From Colocasia esculenta (lineage: Eukaryota > Streptophyta > Magnoliopsida > Alismatales > Araceae): a stretch of DNA of 64,000 nt. The first letter of the stretch is position 1. Every line of letters starts with the position of its first letter. The stretch covers positions 13,656,712 to 13,720,711 of the forward strand of contig CM024759.1 in the NCBI GenBank assembly GCA_014218235.1. Reading direction: 5' to 3'. This document shows, piece after piece, positions 11,532-25,199 of the stretch. The notes below the pieces were generated by a model. It was not told where the DNA came from. It saw only the letters and a program-made list of their open reading frames with translations, and ran no database searches. Position numbers and translations under genes: made by a program.

Positions 11532-11793
11532 CACTATGACAAATTTGTGTAAACCTGAAAATATCAAGTGTAAACTATTAATACAAGATATTATCATTAA
11601 AATGTGAGATATTAAACATCAAAAACATGTTGTTTAAGCATTGTTGTGATGTGTATAAAATGTATAACATGTTCAATTAGTCATCATTTTAATATGTACA
11701 AAATGTCATCATAAAAATCAAATTATGAGTGATGTCAATTAGTCATGATTAAAGTCATCATTAAAAGGTTTCAAATACACACTCAACCCAACA

Positions 11794-12314
11794 TTACGCG
11801 CACCCCCGTCACGACCAGAACGCAATGGCTAGGTGTGCCGCGACCAAAAGCATGTCGCCGCCAGCTCCTCTGTCGCAACAATGTCGCGCCCAGAGGGTCC
11901 CTCTCGACCATGAGGATGAGGCCAAGGGCCTGAGAGGGTTGGGTCTTACAAGAGCTCTTCCCTCTGTCTGGCCACCAAACCACCACTTAACCAATCGAAA
12001 ATGAGAACGCGACCTAGGTAACCGTCGCCTTCAAAATGTGACAGACTGACCGTCGCCTTCACAAACTTTGACATGCCATGTGTCAAAAAGGCGGTACAAA
12101 GAATAGGACATAGGAAACTGTCGCTTTCAAAACGCGACGCCCTACCCCATCGTGTTCACAACCAGTGAACCTGTGGGCTATTTGGGTCCAAATTTTCGGC
12201 CCACAACATCCATGCCATGCTCGGGAATCACAGCCAAGGCTTAATGACCATACATTGGCCAAGAACACCACACTACAACCATTAAACTCGAATCCGAACG
12301 GCCATAACACTACA
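11794..12314 (-). repeat. Left (3') LTR of element E, truncated by element C
   Basis: From about 11950 it aligns with 47730-48099, sharing the ctctgtct-gccaccaaacca block and the terminal stretch ending in CTACA. It ends at 12314 and is followed by a chromovirus-type polypurine region on the minus strand. The first 150 bp (11794-11945) are rich in CGCGAC but do not align clearly with the partner LTR. Confidence 0.65.
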
Positions 12315-12350
12315 TTACTACCACCTAAAAATGAATGTCGTCCTCGACAT
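12315..12350 (-). other. Polypurine-tract region of element E
   Basis: On the minus strand, GTCGAGGACGACATTC is followed by tttttaggtggtagtaa and then the LTR. This matches the same region of element D (gaggatgaaatttattttaggtgatagtaa, 25091-25120). Confidence 0.65.
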
Positions 12351-15260
12351 TCAAAAAGAAATTATGGTAAGTCGGACTACCATCTAAAATGATAAAGCCA
12401 TTCACCAAACAAAAGAAAAGGATGCATTTCATAGCTTCAAACTGCTCTTTAGATTTTCTACTTAGCCTGACTTAATCAATTCATTACTGTTCTTTTTTCT
12501 ATTTTATTTCCTTCCATAGCTCGAGCATTACTATCCTGCTGTAAGCGCTATATCTCCTTGGACTCAACCTATTTTCACATTTTCCTAGTTGTGTTTGTAA
12601 CATTCTTTTTTGTGCCATCTTTCTTGTTGAAAATCTTTTGTCATAAACCGTTGTCTTTGACTATTCTGCCATACTAACCATCTTCTAGTATATTATTCTT
12701 TGGTGCTAACTGTAATTCTTCCTCAATTTTACTCATATTTCCAACTGCCCATCCTTCGAAGAAAATCAAAATATTATATTTGTTATACTTCTATACCAAT
12801 CTATTTTCCACGTCAACAATTGCTTGCACATTTCCACTGTAACTTCATTTTATTCATTGGTTGCCATTACTACATGTCTGCACCTACTATTTTGCTTTTC
12901 CTTGTTCCGTTCTGCTAACATATGTAACTTTCACTTACTATTTACCTGGAACACTCATTACAATTATGTACAATTCTTATTCTACAACAATTATCTGACC
13001 CAAGTTTCTTTACTCGGTGTATTTACAATAACTGACACGCCAATCTAAAATCATACTCTTTCAACATTCTATCTACTTATGTTGCTTTAAATTTATATCT
13101 TCTCAAGAACCACTACACCTTTCAATTAACTCTGCAAATACCTCAAATTCTCCTTCAATCAATCAAATCTTTAATATTGTAATATCTATTCTCTAATCCA
13201 TGAACCAAACTAAAGTTCTAATTGTTTGATGCGACTCTTTCATCTATACTACTTCCATTCAATATTTTTCCCATCTATTTCAGAACATATGCTAGGCCAA
13301 CCTTACCATAACACTGCAATTTTGCACTTCTCTGATTACTAAACTATATTACCCAAAAAATACCATACTCATTCTGTTGTGAACTCTGCTAACTTGCTCT
13401 AATTATCCAACCAGTAACTTATAACATGCTATGCTTACTTATCCTGGACTCAATTAACTATAATTCGTTGAACTCTGCATCACAAACTTCTGAACCTCTT
13501 ACTCTGTTTACTTAACTGATTCATAATTTGACTCATGTTGACTTTCACGCTTACTGGGATCTGCTTTCTCATACATAAACCATTTGTACCTTTTCCTCAC
13601 TCAATTGCTTTAACTCACGATTGTGATATTCATTTACCTTGCAAATAGCTGCCTATGAACAATTACCATGATTGCCTTTTCATACTTCCTAACATTTCGC
13701 TGATCGTTCTCTAACCTTTTTATTAAATGTCAATACTAACTGGTCACAAACACACCTTCTGACTATTTCCAAAATCAACTAAACTGAACAAAAACATTTA
13801 ACTGTTCTGTTATCATACACAAATTTCTAACTGAGACACTTAAAATTTTTAAATCTTTAACACTAATTCCCTTAAACATTCTGCTTTCTCCTCTTTCTCT
13901 TTGTTGTTCTCTTCCATTACACAACATGTACTACTCAATTAAGCTCTATTCCACTGAAATAAACATTTCTATAAATTTCATATTCTCTTTCATCTGTTCT
14001 TATTATACTTTATTGTCACATCTCTATTCTTATTCATTGAAACCATTACTGCCATAACACTATTACTGACACTGACAATCCTATAATCTAAATGTAAATC
14101 TTGCCCGAAACTTTGTTTTAATCACTGTTAACTCATCTGTTTCTTTACAAATCTTTGTTTGCTAACTAATATTTCTCAATCATTCTCTTTCCTGAACTAG
14201 CCTTCCTCTATCTCCTTCCATTCCACTCCCTTTACTGAAAATCTTAATCCCAAATTCTCAAATGTTGAAACACCTTTCTTGGCGTCTGATCTAATCTTGC
14301 TTAATCACTAAATCTTGCTCCAGTAATGCTAATTCCACTTACCTTTCTAACCTTATACTATTACCTTGCCTTAACTATTACAATACACTGAACAACTCTG
14401 CAAAACATCACTTTTTTTTTGTTTCTGCAACATTGCAATATATAACAAATGTTTCTGCTAACAATAACAAACCGCCCTCCAAAATTGTCATTTACTTTCT
14501 TATTACTAATCCTTAACTAGTCTCAGAAGTCCTTTCTAGCTCAACAACCTTTTCATTCGCTCTTTCTTTAATCAACAATTCCCATTCCTACACTTTTTTC
14601 ATAACTCTGAACAAATCTTTCTAACACTGATAAATATTTTTGATCACAAAATACACTTAGTCCCACTGCCACAAGTCATTGCTCTTCTACCTATTAATAT
14701 GTCATCTGAAGTTGATCTAAACCACTTAATCATATGAAATCTTCCATATCATCATCTAAACTACTTCTCAATACTCACTGACACAAGTCACAAACATAAC
14801 AATTACCTCCACCAAATTTCTCAATCCTTTACATCTGACAATTTCCAACACAACACTGCTCCAGACTACCACACTATTTTCTCTGTAATTCCATTACACA
14901 GTTATATCCATAGCAAATTCCTTTTACACATATACACAACCATTGCCATATAACTGTTTCTACTAATCTACCACTTCACTAAAACCACCTTTATCACACT
15001 AGATTATATCCTTCTTAGAAGACAACTTTACCTTTGCTGAATACCACAACTGAATTTATCAATTCCTTCTCAACTTCCGCTGCTTACCAAACTAAACCAC
15101 TAACAACTACTAACACCACATAACACATGCACTCGACATATACACATAAAAACATCCGCAAAACCACATGAAACTTCAAGCTTACTACCAGCAGTGGACA
15201 TTAAACCATGACTTGGGACATTGTAACCTTAATGTCTTTTCATATTCGAACTGGACTATT
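12351..15260 (-). mobile_element. Non-coding interior of element E (LARD-like or fully decayed)
   Basis: About 2.9 kb between the polypurine tract and primer-binding site hold no ORF with retrotransposon motifs on either strand. The + strand is strikingly G-poor and rich in T, A and C. For example, 13561-13620 has 4 G and 18 C, and 14041-14100 has 4 G. The sense strand is therefore C-poor. It could be the non-coding interior of a LARD-type non-autonomous element, or a gag-pol decayed past recognition. Confidence 0.5.
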
Positions 15261-15271
15261 CTCTGATACCA
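15261..15271 (-). other. Primer-binding site of element E (tRNA-iMet type)
   Basis: The minus strand reads TGGTATCAGAG, two bases inside the right LTR at 15274. Confidence 0.8.
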
Positions 15272-15273
15272 AC

Positions 15274-17031
15274 TATAGCGACCCTAGATATTTATGCCCA
15301 AAAGGCTTCATATCCAGATCCGCCTCCCGTGAACAGACCATAGTCTCATAAGGGATAGCTCATACACGTGTCCAGTAAGAATACAAAAGACAACCATGAG
15401 TATAAGATACAAGAAAGTACATGTATTAATACTAGTTTACAACAAGTTTACACAGTCCCAATACATTATTACATGTCCAAGGGAAATGTACAACTACTTG
15501 GGGTATACCTCGAGGGAGCAAAAGCTCATACAACCTGCAACTACAACTCAACTGCTGGTGGTACAAGTCTGCCACATTGCCTCTACAAGCCAAATACGTT
15601 GCTAACATCTGAAAAGAACTGTAAGGGAGTGAGCCTCAAAAGTCATAAGCTTAACAAGGGCCTCCCAAAAAGAAAAACAACCATAAACTGTTCAGAGGAA
15701 CAAACACCTCCACCACACAGGGTCTCATCGATAACACTGATAGTATAACTACCACATGCTTGTAGTAAACATAATTAAACTGCATTAAACATAAACACGC
15801 TAGCTAACACAACTCACAAAAAATAAAGGGCAACAACAAGACTAGCACAGAAATACTAATCCACTTAACAATTGAAATGACTAGGCCACAAGCCATACAG
15901 GCAAACCACTAACGAAAGGTAATGTGCCTGACAATGAAGAGCTAGTCCACCACACACTAGAGTAATAAAATACACCGGAGAATTACCCACAAAAGGGTAA
16001 AAACACGACAAGTGGAAGGTTACATAACATGACCTCCACAGAACACAGATCTACAACACCTGAAACCGGCACAAGATGTTTCACAATGATCAACTACACA
16101 AGAAGGGTACAGGTACCTAAAACCAAAAAGTACCACAGTAGAACCACAATCGTACAATCGTGTCAATAGCACAGTTACACAACTAACGATAGAAACTATA
16201 GCCAGTGAGTCACAACTGACAACGACAACTAGTAGAAACCTGAGTCGGAAGGAACGACACCACCACACGGGTAAAGACTAAGGGTCATGACGCCAGTATC
16301 CAACCCGGACAACGCAACACTAGAACCACCCCTCAGTCTCGCAGTCAATGACAGAAGGTCCAACTGCAGCTCCAGAACCACACTGCGTAACCAAAGAACT
16401 ATGGTGACCAACCAGTACCACACTGTAGCAACACGAGCTGTAGGCCTATGCCTGAAACACCTCTACGAGTTTCGGGGCCCGCAGAGTGAGGCAAGTGGAA
16501 ACACGGGACTAGCTAGAGAACAGTATGTCTACTGGTGTCCGTCCCCCAACCACGAGAACACTCGAACACCATAAGTCACTGCCCCACCGTCATTTTTCCC
16601 TCAGGCGAACGGGCTACTTAACAAACCAATGAGTGAGGGTGTTCAGGAAGACGACACAGACCTTTACGGTACACATATTACTAGGATAAATCTCGAACAC
16701 AACGTGCCTGGCTCACAAAGAACATAGGATACCCGACTAGAGAGGCATTCCGAAATAGGTGTCAAACCACCAAACTCCACAAACACACAAGCCATGCCGA
16801 ATAATTGACATACTCATAAAACCTATATTCATAAACCACGATAATTCACATTCTAAACTTGCTTGTCATTGGTCATCACATGACCTCCATTGCAACTACA
16901 TACCACTATACACATAAACTACATATCTCCTATATATTAACATAATAAACATGATCAACATAATCATAATCTGATCTATTAACCCTAAGTCATGCTTTAC
17001 TAACATTAAACACACTTAAACATTTTAAAAC
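15274..17031 (-). repeat. Right (5') LTR of element E, first part
   Basis: It starts TATAGCGACC (TG changed to TA) and follows the same block order as the D LTR: a tccgcctcccgtgaacag block, a ctgctggtggt block, the ggtgagcct block, ccaacccggacaa and gtgagggtgttcaggaagacgac. At 17031 it is cut by Copia B and resumes at 47153. Left TSD copy is AAAAC at 17027-17031. The ORF at 15368-15748 is within this LTR and shows no domain. Confidence 0.7.
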
Positions 17032-17359
17032 TATTGAGCAACTACCCCTAAGAAAATCATTTAATATTTTAAATTCTTATAACTTTGTGATTTTGCTATG
17101 ACAAAACCTTTTATTAGACTCTTTTCAAATTAAATACACTAATACATATACCACATAAAATATTTTTGAACAACTTCATCTCAAAAAAATTTTCTAAGTC
17201 CACAAACCACTATATGTATCATACTTCGAATTTAGTCTCCGACTTTCAGAAGTCGAATTACAGTATGCAAGTTTACCTCGAAATTTTTCTAAGTCCACAA
17301 ACTACTCTATGTGTATCATACTGAATCTGACTGTTGACTCCGACTTTATAGAGTTGAAT
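17032..17359 (+). repeat. 5' LTR of element B, part 1
   Basis: It aligns with 41836-42170. It carries CGACTTT...AGTCGAAT inverted half-sites. It ends with TSD copy TGAAT (17355-17359) at the insertion of A, and continues at 21831. Confidence 0.85.
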
Positions 17360-20300
17360 TGTTAGACCCCGAATTTTTTTTCTCTTTTATATATATGTAT
17401 GTATATGAATGGTGTGTTGGGAGTTCGCTTGTTGTGTGCATAGCATGCGTAGTTCATTGTGCCTACTATAAGTTTTATACTTCTCTTGAGCATGAGCATA
17501 TACGTATATATATATATATATATATGTATACGTGTATTCGCGTAGAAGTGAGCAATTAGCTAAATTAAGAAGTAATATGAATGTTCTCTGTTCTTTTCCA
17601 AGAATCTTAGACTTAGAATGATTGAGTAATATTATGTATGTATTTTCTAAATAATGAAGAATATCCTATACTACCTATTTCATGGAATTTTGTATGAGAG
17701 TATATGAAGTACATATGTGTATGTACGTATGTATGTTATCCTATGCGTGTGACAATGGTATACCTAACTCTACTTGCATAACACCTTGGTGTACTTATGT
17801 ATGCATGAGTATGTTTAGTTGTAAACATGGTTCATTGCATGGTTTAGTTAATGCGTACATTGTGCTTCGTACATTGCATGTGCATAAAGAGTTCAACATG
17901 GTAGGTGTATTTAGTAGTTTATATTGGGATTCTATACTCCTCATGAATGACATGCATGTATTTTTATGATAATTAGGTGAGAATAGTCAATTGGCTAAAT
18001 CATGCATATAGTGCATATTAAGAATCCTATGCATATAGTACTTAAGCAATGTTAGGTAAAGTTGTGCAAGTAATCTAATTACCGGTGCGCATGTTGCATC
18101 CATCTATTTCAAGCATAATGTACACAAGTATGCTACACCCGTTGTGTATGCATAGGTAGATATCTACGTACATCTTATCTTAGTGTATTCATGTATGCTT
18201 GTGTATGCCTAGGTATAAATGTTATTGATTGCCCGGTGTAGTAATATCATATTGTACCTTATACCTTGTATGCGTATGAAGATATCATGTGCGTGTTGTT
18301 ACCTTGATGTACCTATGTATGTATGTGTAGGATCAGTAGTATATTGGATGTTTACATGGTGTAGTGGTGTATACACTATACTACATAGGTTTCATGTGCT
18401 ACATGTGTGGATTAAGCATGGTTCTGCATGATTTTAAGTTCTGGCAGAAGAGTGTCTTGGCGTCAACATGGATGGACGCCCATGTTATGTCAGCGTCCAT
18501 ATCGACTGACGCCAACCCCTTTGTAGCCGTCCATGGATGTGGACGTCAATATCTCTAATTTTCTGTGCACAGCAGAGCGCAGAGAGCACTCATTGGGCCA
18601 GGCTTCTGATTGGGGAGATGTCTTCCCAACATCTCTTACTTGTCCCTTCAGTCCTATACGAGCCCCTCTTGCCCCCTTATTCTATAAAACATCTCTCTTT
18701 GCAACTTAGAAAGCTCCCTTGGCTCATTTGCTAAAAAGGAAACCCTAGCTGAGAGGAGAGATGAGGGACTGACCTTGGAAGGCTTAGATCCGGCAACTGG
18801 AGGCATTTTCGGGTAAGCTTCTACAACAAAGAGGAAGGCCATACACAGGAGAAGGCTTCCCCGGCGTTGGACTGCGGCTTACAATCCCCTGGAACCCGGA
18901 GCAAAGGATTTCTGGAGGCTTCTTGGCAAGTGCCAAAGAGAGCTCCATCGGCTATTTTGATCCGTTTAGAAGTTTTTCTTCAGGCAAGTGAACCTAGATC
19001 GTAACCCTAAACATGTCCCCTTGAGTCTTAGTATTTTTTATGGATTTTTCCTCGAGTCCTGGAACCCCACATTCCCAAATCCCCGAGCTCGGTCTGTGTA
19101 TTGCACAGACAGAACTTGGCGTCAATGCCTTGACGCCAAGATCTCCAGTGGGCGTCCAGCGGTCTTGCCGTCAAACTCTGTGAACGGCCAGACACTGCCG
19201 CCAAGTTCTTCAGTGCAGAACAGTAGACTGTTCTGCCTTAAGTAATTAATTTTTCGGACTTTTGACGCATGAGGATATACTGTAAACCCTATACGTTATG
19301 TAAGATATCTATTGTGGTGTGTGGATGGATTATTGAGCATGGTATGAGTAATGCAATTAATTGCTTTGCGAAAATGCATGTATGTTAGGCATGACCTTCT
19401 TGACTCACTGTTTGGATGATTTAGTGAGGGTCGGAAAGTGCTAAATGTTGTGAGCCATGTATGCATGCATCAGTTTATTCCCTGCAATTTCCATGATTTT
19501 CCATGTTTATATGATTTGTTAGAATTCATGTTTTGGGAAAATGAGACATGTGTAGGACTATTAAATCTCTAGTAAATCGTGCTTTGTGCAATAATATGGG
19601 TAGATTTCATGCGAATGCATGCATGTTAGGTCAGGGCTGAGGCATGTTGAATCAATGTTTATGCTAGATTTCCATGCTAATAGGGATTTTAAATAGCATG
19701 AGAAATGGATGTTCGATTTTCTGTAAATTTGTTTTAGTTCAGAAAAATCTGAAAACTTGCATGTAGAATCCTAAACCTGAAACCAGTATTGGTCAACGTT
19801 TCAGGTCATTTGGACAATTATACAGTGCAATATGAAATTTCCATGCAAAATGCGGGACTAATGCAAGCTATTATGAAATGATTTGGTTTCTGAACAATCT
19901 AACCTGATTAACGAAACTTCCGGAATGTTAATTATGGTCATCTGTAGTAGCATGATTAGGAGAAAACAGAGTACTTGTGCATGAGAAAATGAAGGAGATG
20001 TGAGTGTTATGTGAAAATACGTGTTAAAACTCGGCATGAGTAAAGTGTAAAATTTGTGCCTATGTGGCACTGCTACCCTAGAGGCATCGGGAGCCGTATA
20101 TAGAAAAGTCCCTATGGAAGGCTCCATGTGATATAAGTTTGTCCCAAAGGCATTGGGAAAACCCCGAGGTGGACAGTACCACTGGATAGGGTGAGAGGGC
20201 TTCTCTCGGTCTGCGCAGTTACCAGATTCACCGCTGTATTGCCTAGGTGGTGAGTATGTGTATGAGTTGTGTCATGCATTGTGATATGAGTTGTGATATG

Positions 20301-21825
20301 AGTTGTGTTGAAGCTGTGCTAAGGAATGAGCACGAGCTATGAGATATTTGTTAGTGTCCTCTACTGGTGGTAGGACTATGTGTCATGGCAAATTATTTAA
20401 GCAATAAAAAATGAATAAAGTGTGAAATATGTGAACGTGGCACGTGGTAAGTGCCCATGATGCACGTGGTAAGTGCAATCGATGTGATACGTGATAAGTG
20501 AAAGTGGTAGAGTAAATGATGTGGAAACGTGTAAATTGTGTAAGTGTGAACATGTGTACATGTTAAATGTGTAAAAGTGACAATGCGAATGAGTAAGTGT
20601 GCAATCATGTGGGATAATGTGTTAGATTGTGAACTTATGATATATGTCATGAAAGTGTTAAATGCATATCCAAACAGCAACCTAAATGTATGCAAAATGA
20701 TGTTTCACATGTGTAAGAATGAGTAGAATCCATATTAGGAACTTCCCTTTCAACATATGAGAATCTCACGTAATTGCTATCATGTTGTGATTGAATATAT
20801 ATATATATAGCTCTCATGTGAATGAAATGGTAGTGAGCATGTAATGGATTTTCACGTTTGCAAAAGGTTGATTATGATATGGCAAATGCATGAAAAATAT
20901 TTGGATTCCATGCTAGTTGAAGGCTCAATTAGTATAAAAGTTCATACTTAAGTGCTCATGGATTGCTAAATGGTTTCACCGTGTTTTAACCTTCAAGTCA
21001 TGCTACAAATGTGAAACTATGTGCATGTGATCTTATTATGTTAAACAGCAAGTAATTGTACAAATAAATACAAAAAGGTCACGTGAAAAGAAAGTAGTCA
21101 TCGTGCTAGCTTGTTCTTTTCTTTACGCTCAATTGTATGCTCTAGTAGTAGAAATATCTATGGGTTAAAAGAAGTGTGGACGAATCATGCTACATGTTAA
21201 GTGTATTAAATAAGTGCATGTGTATGCTGTATTGCTCATGATTTAGAAAGAGAATATGGTAGACTAATGCATGCTCCTGACAAGATAATATGTATTGCTA
21301 GTTGAAAGTAAGGACCATGAGTACCTTCGTGATTTGATGATAGTGTGCATCTCTTTAATGTTAATGCCATATTGTGAGTGTGACATGTTTTAAGTTTAAG
21401 ACTTTGGTTTGTTTGCTGAGTCTTTGGACTCACTCTTGCTTCGGCATACAGGTTGACAGGTATCGGGTTCTAGAAGGAAGCTTGGTGAGGATCGTCATTA
21501 GAAGACTATTTTGTGGAGCTGTTACTAGTTGTACTTTCTTTTTTTTCTAGCCGAAAAGGATTATTGTATGGACAATATTTGGACAAAGTAGTTCTTTTAT
21601 CTTGTATTAATGTGGACATTGTCTTTCTATTTCGCTATTTAGATTGCGGAATGTGTGTTGGTGCTAGGTAAGAGTTGAGTTATTTATTTCATTCCGCTGT
21701 ACTCTATTGCTATCCCGGTACATATCAACCTATCGACTAGTGTTGGGTACATGTCCCATTGTGACGACGCCCTTTATACCGATGGGGATTGGTATAATCG
21801 TACCGGTATGAAGAGGGTCGTTACA
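17360..21825 (+). mobile_element. Solo-LTR-like insertion A (4466 bp)
   Basis: It runs TGTTAGACCCC...GGTCGTTACA and is flanked by TSD TGAAT on both sides, inside the LTR of B. There is no coding motif, primer-binding site or internal repeat of its ends, which suggests a solo LTR of a Gypsy (possibly Tekay/Del-like) family. It has a candidate TATA box (TATAAAA at 18683-18689), a (TA)n run near 17504-17525, and ends related to insertion F: gctgagtc-ttggactcactc-ttgcttcggc, and near-identical last 60 bp. A non-autonomous element with no interior is the alternative. Confidence 0.7.
18460..18546. repeat. Alternating GCGTC / GACGC half-sites in insertion A
   Basis: Half-sites start at 18460 (GCGTC), 18475 (GACGC), 18494 (GCGTC), 18508 (GACGC), 18527 (CCGTC) and 18542 (GACGT). 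Steps are 15, 19, 14, 19 and 15. The cluster is about 140-220 bp upstream of TATAAAA at 18683. More copies lie at 19108-19205. Confidence 0.7.
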
Positions 21826-22934
21826 TGAATTTCTCTGAGTCTTGAGTTCTGAAGTTGAATGCCACTCTCCAACTCTCTGAAGTCAAATTCCACTCTCCGA
21901 CTCCTAAAAGTCGAAGTATCCGTCTTGTTTCTGTTGAAGTGTATATAAGTCGAATGCACATATATCTGACTTCTTATAGTCCAATCTTATTTGTTTCACT
22001 GTAACTTCTGAGAATCAAATGTCATGGGGTGTCGTCATGATTCTGACTCCGACTCCTAGAGTCGAATTACACCTTCTTTTGAATCTGACTTCTCTAATAG
22101 TCTATGTACTTATACTTTTATTGTGTTGATAGGATACTTTTTGTTTTTGTGGTGATTCATCTGCTTAATGATCTTTATCAGAACTTGTGGTATCTGTATG
22201 ATTGTTGAATATTAATATTCTATCAGGTCATTATTATTTTAATATATTCTGACAAGATGAGACATATTATACTCTAAATAATCTTGCTTCATGGAAAAAG
22301 ACCAGATCTTCGTTCCCTTTAGAAAATATCATGCATTTATTGATTTCAGACGCATGGGTATCTGACAGAGGTTCACCTACCACTGTCAGACCCACACCTT
22401 ACTTTTTGGTGCAACTGTTTGTCTCTCTTTTATTGGCTTGAAAGCTTGTTTGTTCGAGGATTCTATATTTTACATGTCTTCTCTGACTCACCTACCACAA
22501 AAGCATGGAGGCATTCTCTCTGTTTGTTTTGTCTTTGCTGCAGAACATTTATTGAGCACGTTTTGAGCATGGAGCCTTCACAGAACATTAATTGGAGTTT
22601 GACCTCTAAGCTGTGAAACTACAAGCCTTGTCTGAAGCCGTTGGAAAGCTAAAAAGGCAGAAGGACTTTTGGTTAACATCTCAACTAGCATCCAAAGGAT
22701 CCAAGATCTCTCCTCAACGGCTAGATCCCTAATGGCCGTTTTCAAACGGATAGTTTCTTCTGAAGGATATAAAAAGAAGCCGAAGTTTTGAAAAGAAACA
22801 TACACTGAGTTTTTGGAGACCAACTAGCAACTTCCTCAATTCACCACTGTCTTCTGCTAGCAGAGATTTTTTAAGCCTTTTCCTGAGCTGCAGGATTGAG
22901 AGCCCCATCATTTAAAAAATTCCCCAGCTCTCCT
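21826..22934 (+). repeat. 5' LTR of element B, part 2
   Basis: It aligns with 42165-43024 and 46306-46570 of the 3' LTR. It begins with TSD copy TGAAT of insertion A and ends with TSD copy CTCCT of element D. It holds CGACT/AGTCG half-sites at 21830-22090 and a TATA box (TATAAAAA) at 22768-22775. Confidence 0.85.
22768..22775 (+). promoter_or_regulatory. TATA box of the element B 5' LTR
   Basis: TATAAAAA in ctgaaggaTATAAAAAgaagc, conserved in the 3' LTR at 46404. It lies within the LTR, downstream of the half-site arrays. Confidence 0.6.
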
Positions 22935-25090
22935 TGTGACGGACCACATCGTTCAAACCTGTTAACCTGATAACGAGCTTGACACGACTCCGCCTCCCGC
23001 GAACAAGCCGAAGCTTCGCAAGGGATATCATTCACACAAGTCCGTAGAAATATAAAGGAAACCACAGAACAGAAGTAAACTTTCCATTCCACAAATATTT
23101 ACATGGGATTTACATAGCCAATTTCTCAACTAAAACCATAAACCTGTACAACAGAACCTAGGGCATACCCCGAGGTGTACAAAGAGAGAAAATTACACTG
23201 CTGGTGGTGGCACAGACCTTGCTCCGCTACGGTGCGTCCCGGCCTGCTCTCCCTCACTTGAAAGGAGTAGGGGGTGAGCCTCTCTAGTCACTGGCTCAGT
23301 AGGGAAACTCCCCCAAAGAAACCGAGCAAACCACAACTCAAGTAACTAAAAAGGAAGCTACATTATAACAGTTTATAGAATTATTTAAGCAAGCTATTAA
23401 AGCTGTAACTTACTTACCGCTTGCTGATCTCAAAAGTAATGTTATTAAATAAATAAACGGAAAACCCAAACAGGTGTACGAGCTAAAGTAGGTAAACGCC
23501 AAACTCGGGTCGCGTTGCCTGGCTCGCGACACCAGCAACCAACCCGGACAAACACACAGGTCTACCTCTCAGCCTCGCAGCCACGGACGAAAGGTCCAGC
23601 TGTCGCTCCACTAAACCAAACAAGAACTGTGGAGACCAACCAAACCACCACACTTGCAGGTCACACCCCCCAGGCCCATGCCTATCACCTTTAGGGACTC
23701 CGGCCTAAGCTCCCTAAAGTGAGGCACTGGAAGGAGGACTAGCTAGGGTCCAGTACATCTACTGGTGTCCGTCCCCCCAACAACGAGCGCGCTACAAGTG
23801 ACTAAACACAAACTCTCACAAGTCACTGTCCCACTTCCGTCTTTCCCTCAGCCGGATGGCAACTCTCCCCGAGAGTGAGGGTGTCCAGGAAGACGACAAG
23901 ATCTTGACAGTACCACTGTATCGGGACAAATCCCGAGCACACCTATGTGCCTGGCTCACCTCAGAACCTGGGGCTCCCGACTGAAGAGGTAACCACGGAA
24001 GGCGTAACACTACCTGCCACGCACACGGAAACTCGTGCACGCTACGCAAACCACGTGAACACATACAAGTCACTAAAACTCACACACACAACCACGTGAG
24101 CCTATAGCTCACCATGTGAACAGCACTTCCGAGGAGCGCAACAAATGCCAAAGCACCACAAACCACCTCTACACACATCGGTTAACCATGTCATGGATCG
24201 GTTAAACAGTAACGGATACATACATTAACAATTGTATGCAAATAACAACTCTCAGCTGCGATCGTGACAGAGGCCCAGGTCGCGTTTAGATAGCGACCCC
24301 CCGACCAGTCGCAATCAAGAGAGCGAACACGAAGTATCGTCCTGTCACGATCAGATCGCGACAGGGGAGACCGTCGCCTTCGCAGGAGAAAAACCCTATA
24401 CGGGTCCCCTTCGCCAGAAAACTCTAAAAACCCTACCATACATGCTTTCTAATCCATTTTTCATGCTCTTTGTGATGTCCTAGCATGCCATCTACGGTTC
24501 TTAAAGCAGTAAACACATCACACGACACACACACCACAATTCCATGAAGAAAAAGGGTGGAATCTCCCTACCTTGATGAAGAACACCTAAACGGCGATAA
24601 CCCGGCATTTCTCCCGCTCCACACGTGATCCTCGCGGCGAGAACACGACGAACCGAGGTCCACGAGCTCGAATCGCCCAAAAACCCACGAGTAAAACCTC
24701 CCCTGGCTGAACAGAGCTCGTGAAAGCTCTGTTCTGCCAGGGTTTCTTAAAAACACAGCTCGGTTGGGAACGCGTTGTAGTCACGATGCAGCTACCCGTC
24801 GCGATCCGCCTGTCGACGTCAGCACGCCCGTCCAACGCGCGACACGCAACGCGCATGCAGACGACGAGCCAAAACAGCGACAACCTGAACGCGACATCCC
24901 CGAGTGTCACGATGAGAACACGACGAGCCCCTCTGTTGCGTACAGGGACAGAAAACAAACCTGCGCTTTAGGCCAACCAACCAGCTCACAATGCCCCGGA
25001 AACCTGTGTAAGCACCTGCTACACACAACATGGGCTACACATTGGCCACCACAACTAATGTAAGACGATCTGAATAGTTGATATGCTACA
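22935..25090 (-). repeat. 3' LTR of element D (left copy, 2156 bp)
   Basis: On the + strand it runs TGTGACGGACC...ATATGCTACA and matches 29978-32171. The ORFs it contains (for example 23816-24073 and 24587-24958) are repeated in the other copy and have no domain. The CGCGAC-site block at about 24259-24390 is more decayed than in the right copy. Confidence 0.9.
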
Positions 25091-25125
25091 TTACTATCAC
25101 CTAAAATAAATTTCATCCTCGAAAT
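25091..25125 (-). other. Polypurine-tract region of element D
   Basis: On the minus strand, ttcgaggatgaaatttatt is followed by ttaggtgatagtaa, just before the LTR. The CGAGGA(T/C)GAAATT motif is typical upstream of chromovirus 3' LTRs. Confidence 0.7.
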
Positions 25126-25199
25126 TTAAAGTGGAACCCGATAACAAAAATTTTCAATTTAAAACAAATAAGGTACTATCACCTAAAAGAATTAAAAGC

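Larger units (their letters stand above)
8691..11793 (-). mobile_element. SIRE-like Copia element C, internally deleted, minus strand
   Basis: Two homologous LTR segments flank only a fragment of gag. The left LTR is truncated by Gypsy 1 at 8690. The right LTR is complete (10120-11793) and sits beside a tRNA-Met-type primer-binding site. The interior is only 683 bp (9437-10119). The right end abuts E's LTR, so C was inserted there. Confidence 0.75.
10120..11793 (-). repeat. Right (5') LTR of element C, complete (1674 bp)
   Basis: On the + strand it starts TGTAGGATCG and ends CAACCCAACA. The G-run motif ctagaaggggggttgaatag, typical of SIRE-type LTR ends, is about 35 bp from the primer side. 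The minus-strand TATA box (TATAAATA) is at 11144-11137. Upstream of it (higher coordinates) lie the GTGTCGACAC sites; downstream is a GAGCACGACGGCTC array. Confidence 0.8.

Noticed and set aside
15368..15748. 126-codon open frame as a gene
   Set aside because: It lies inside the LTR of element E, has no recognisable domain, and the region aligns with non-coding LTR of D.
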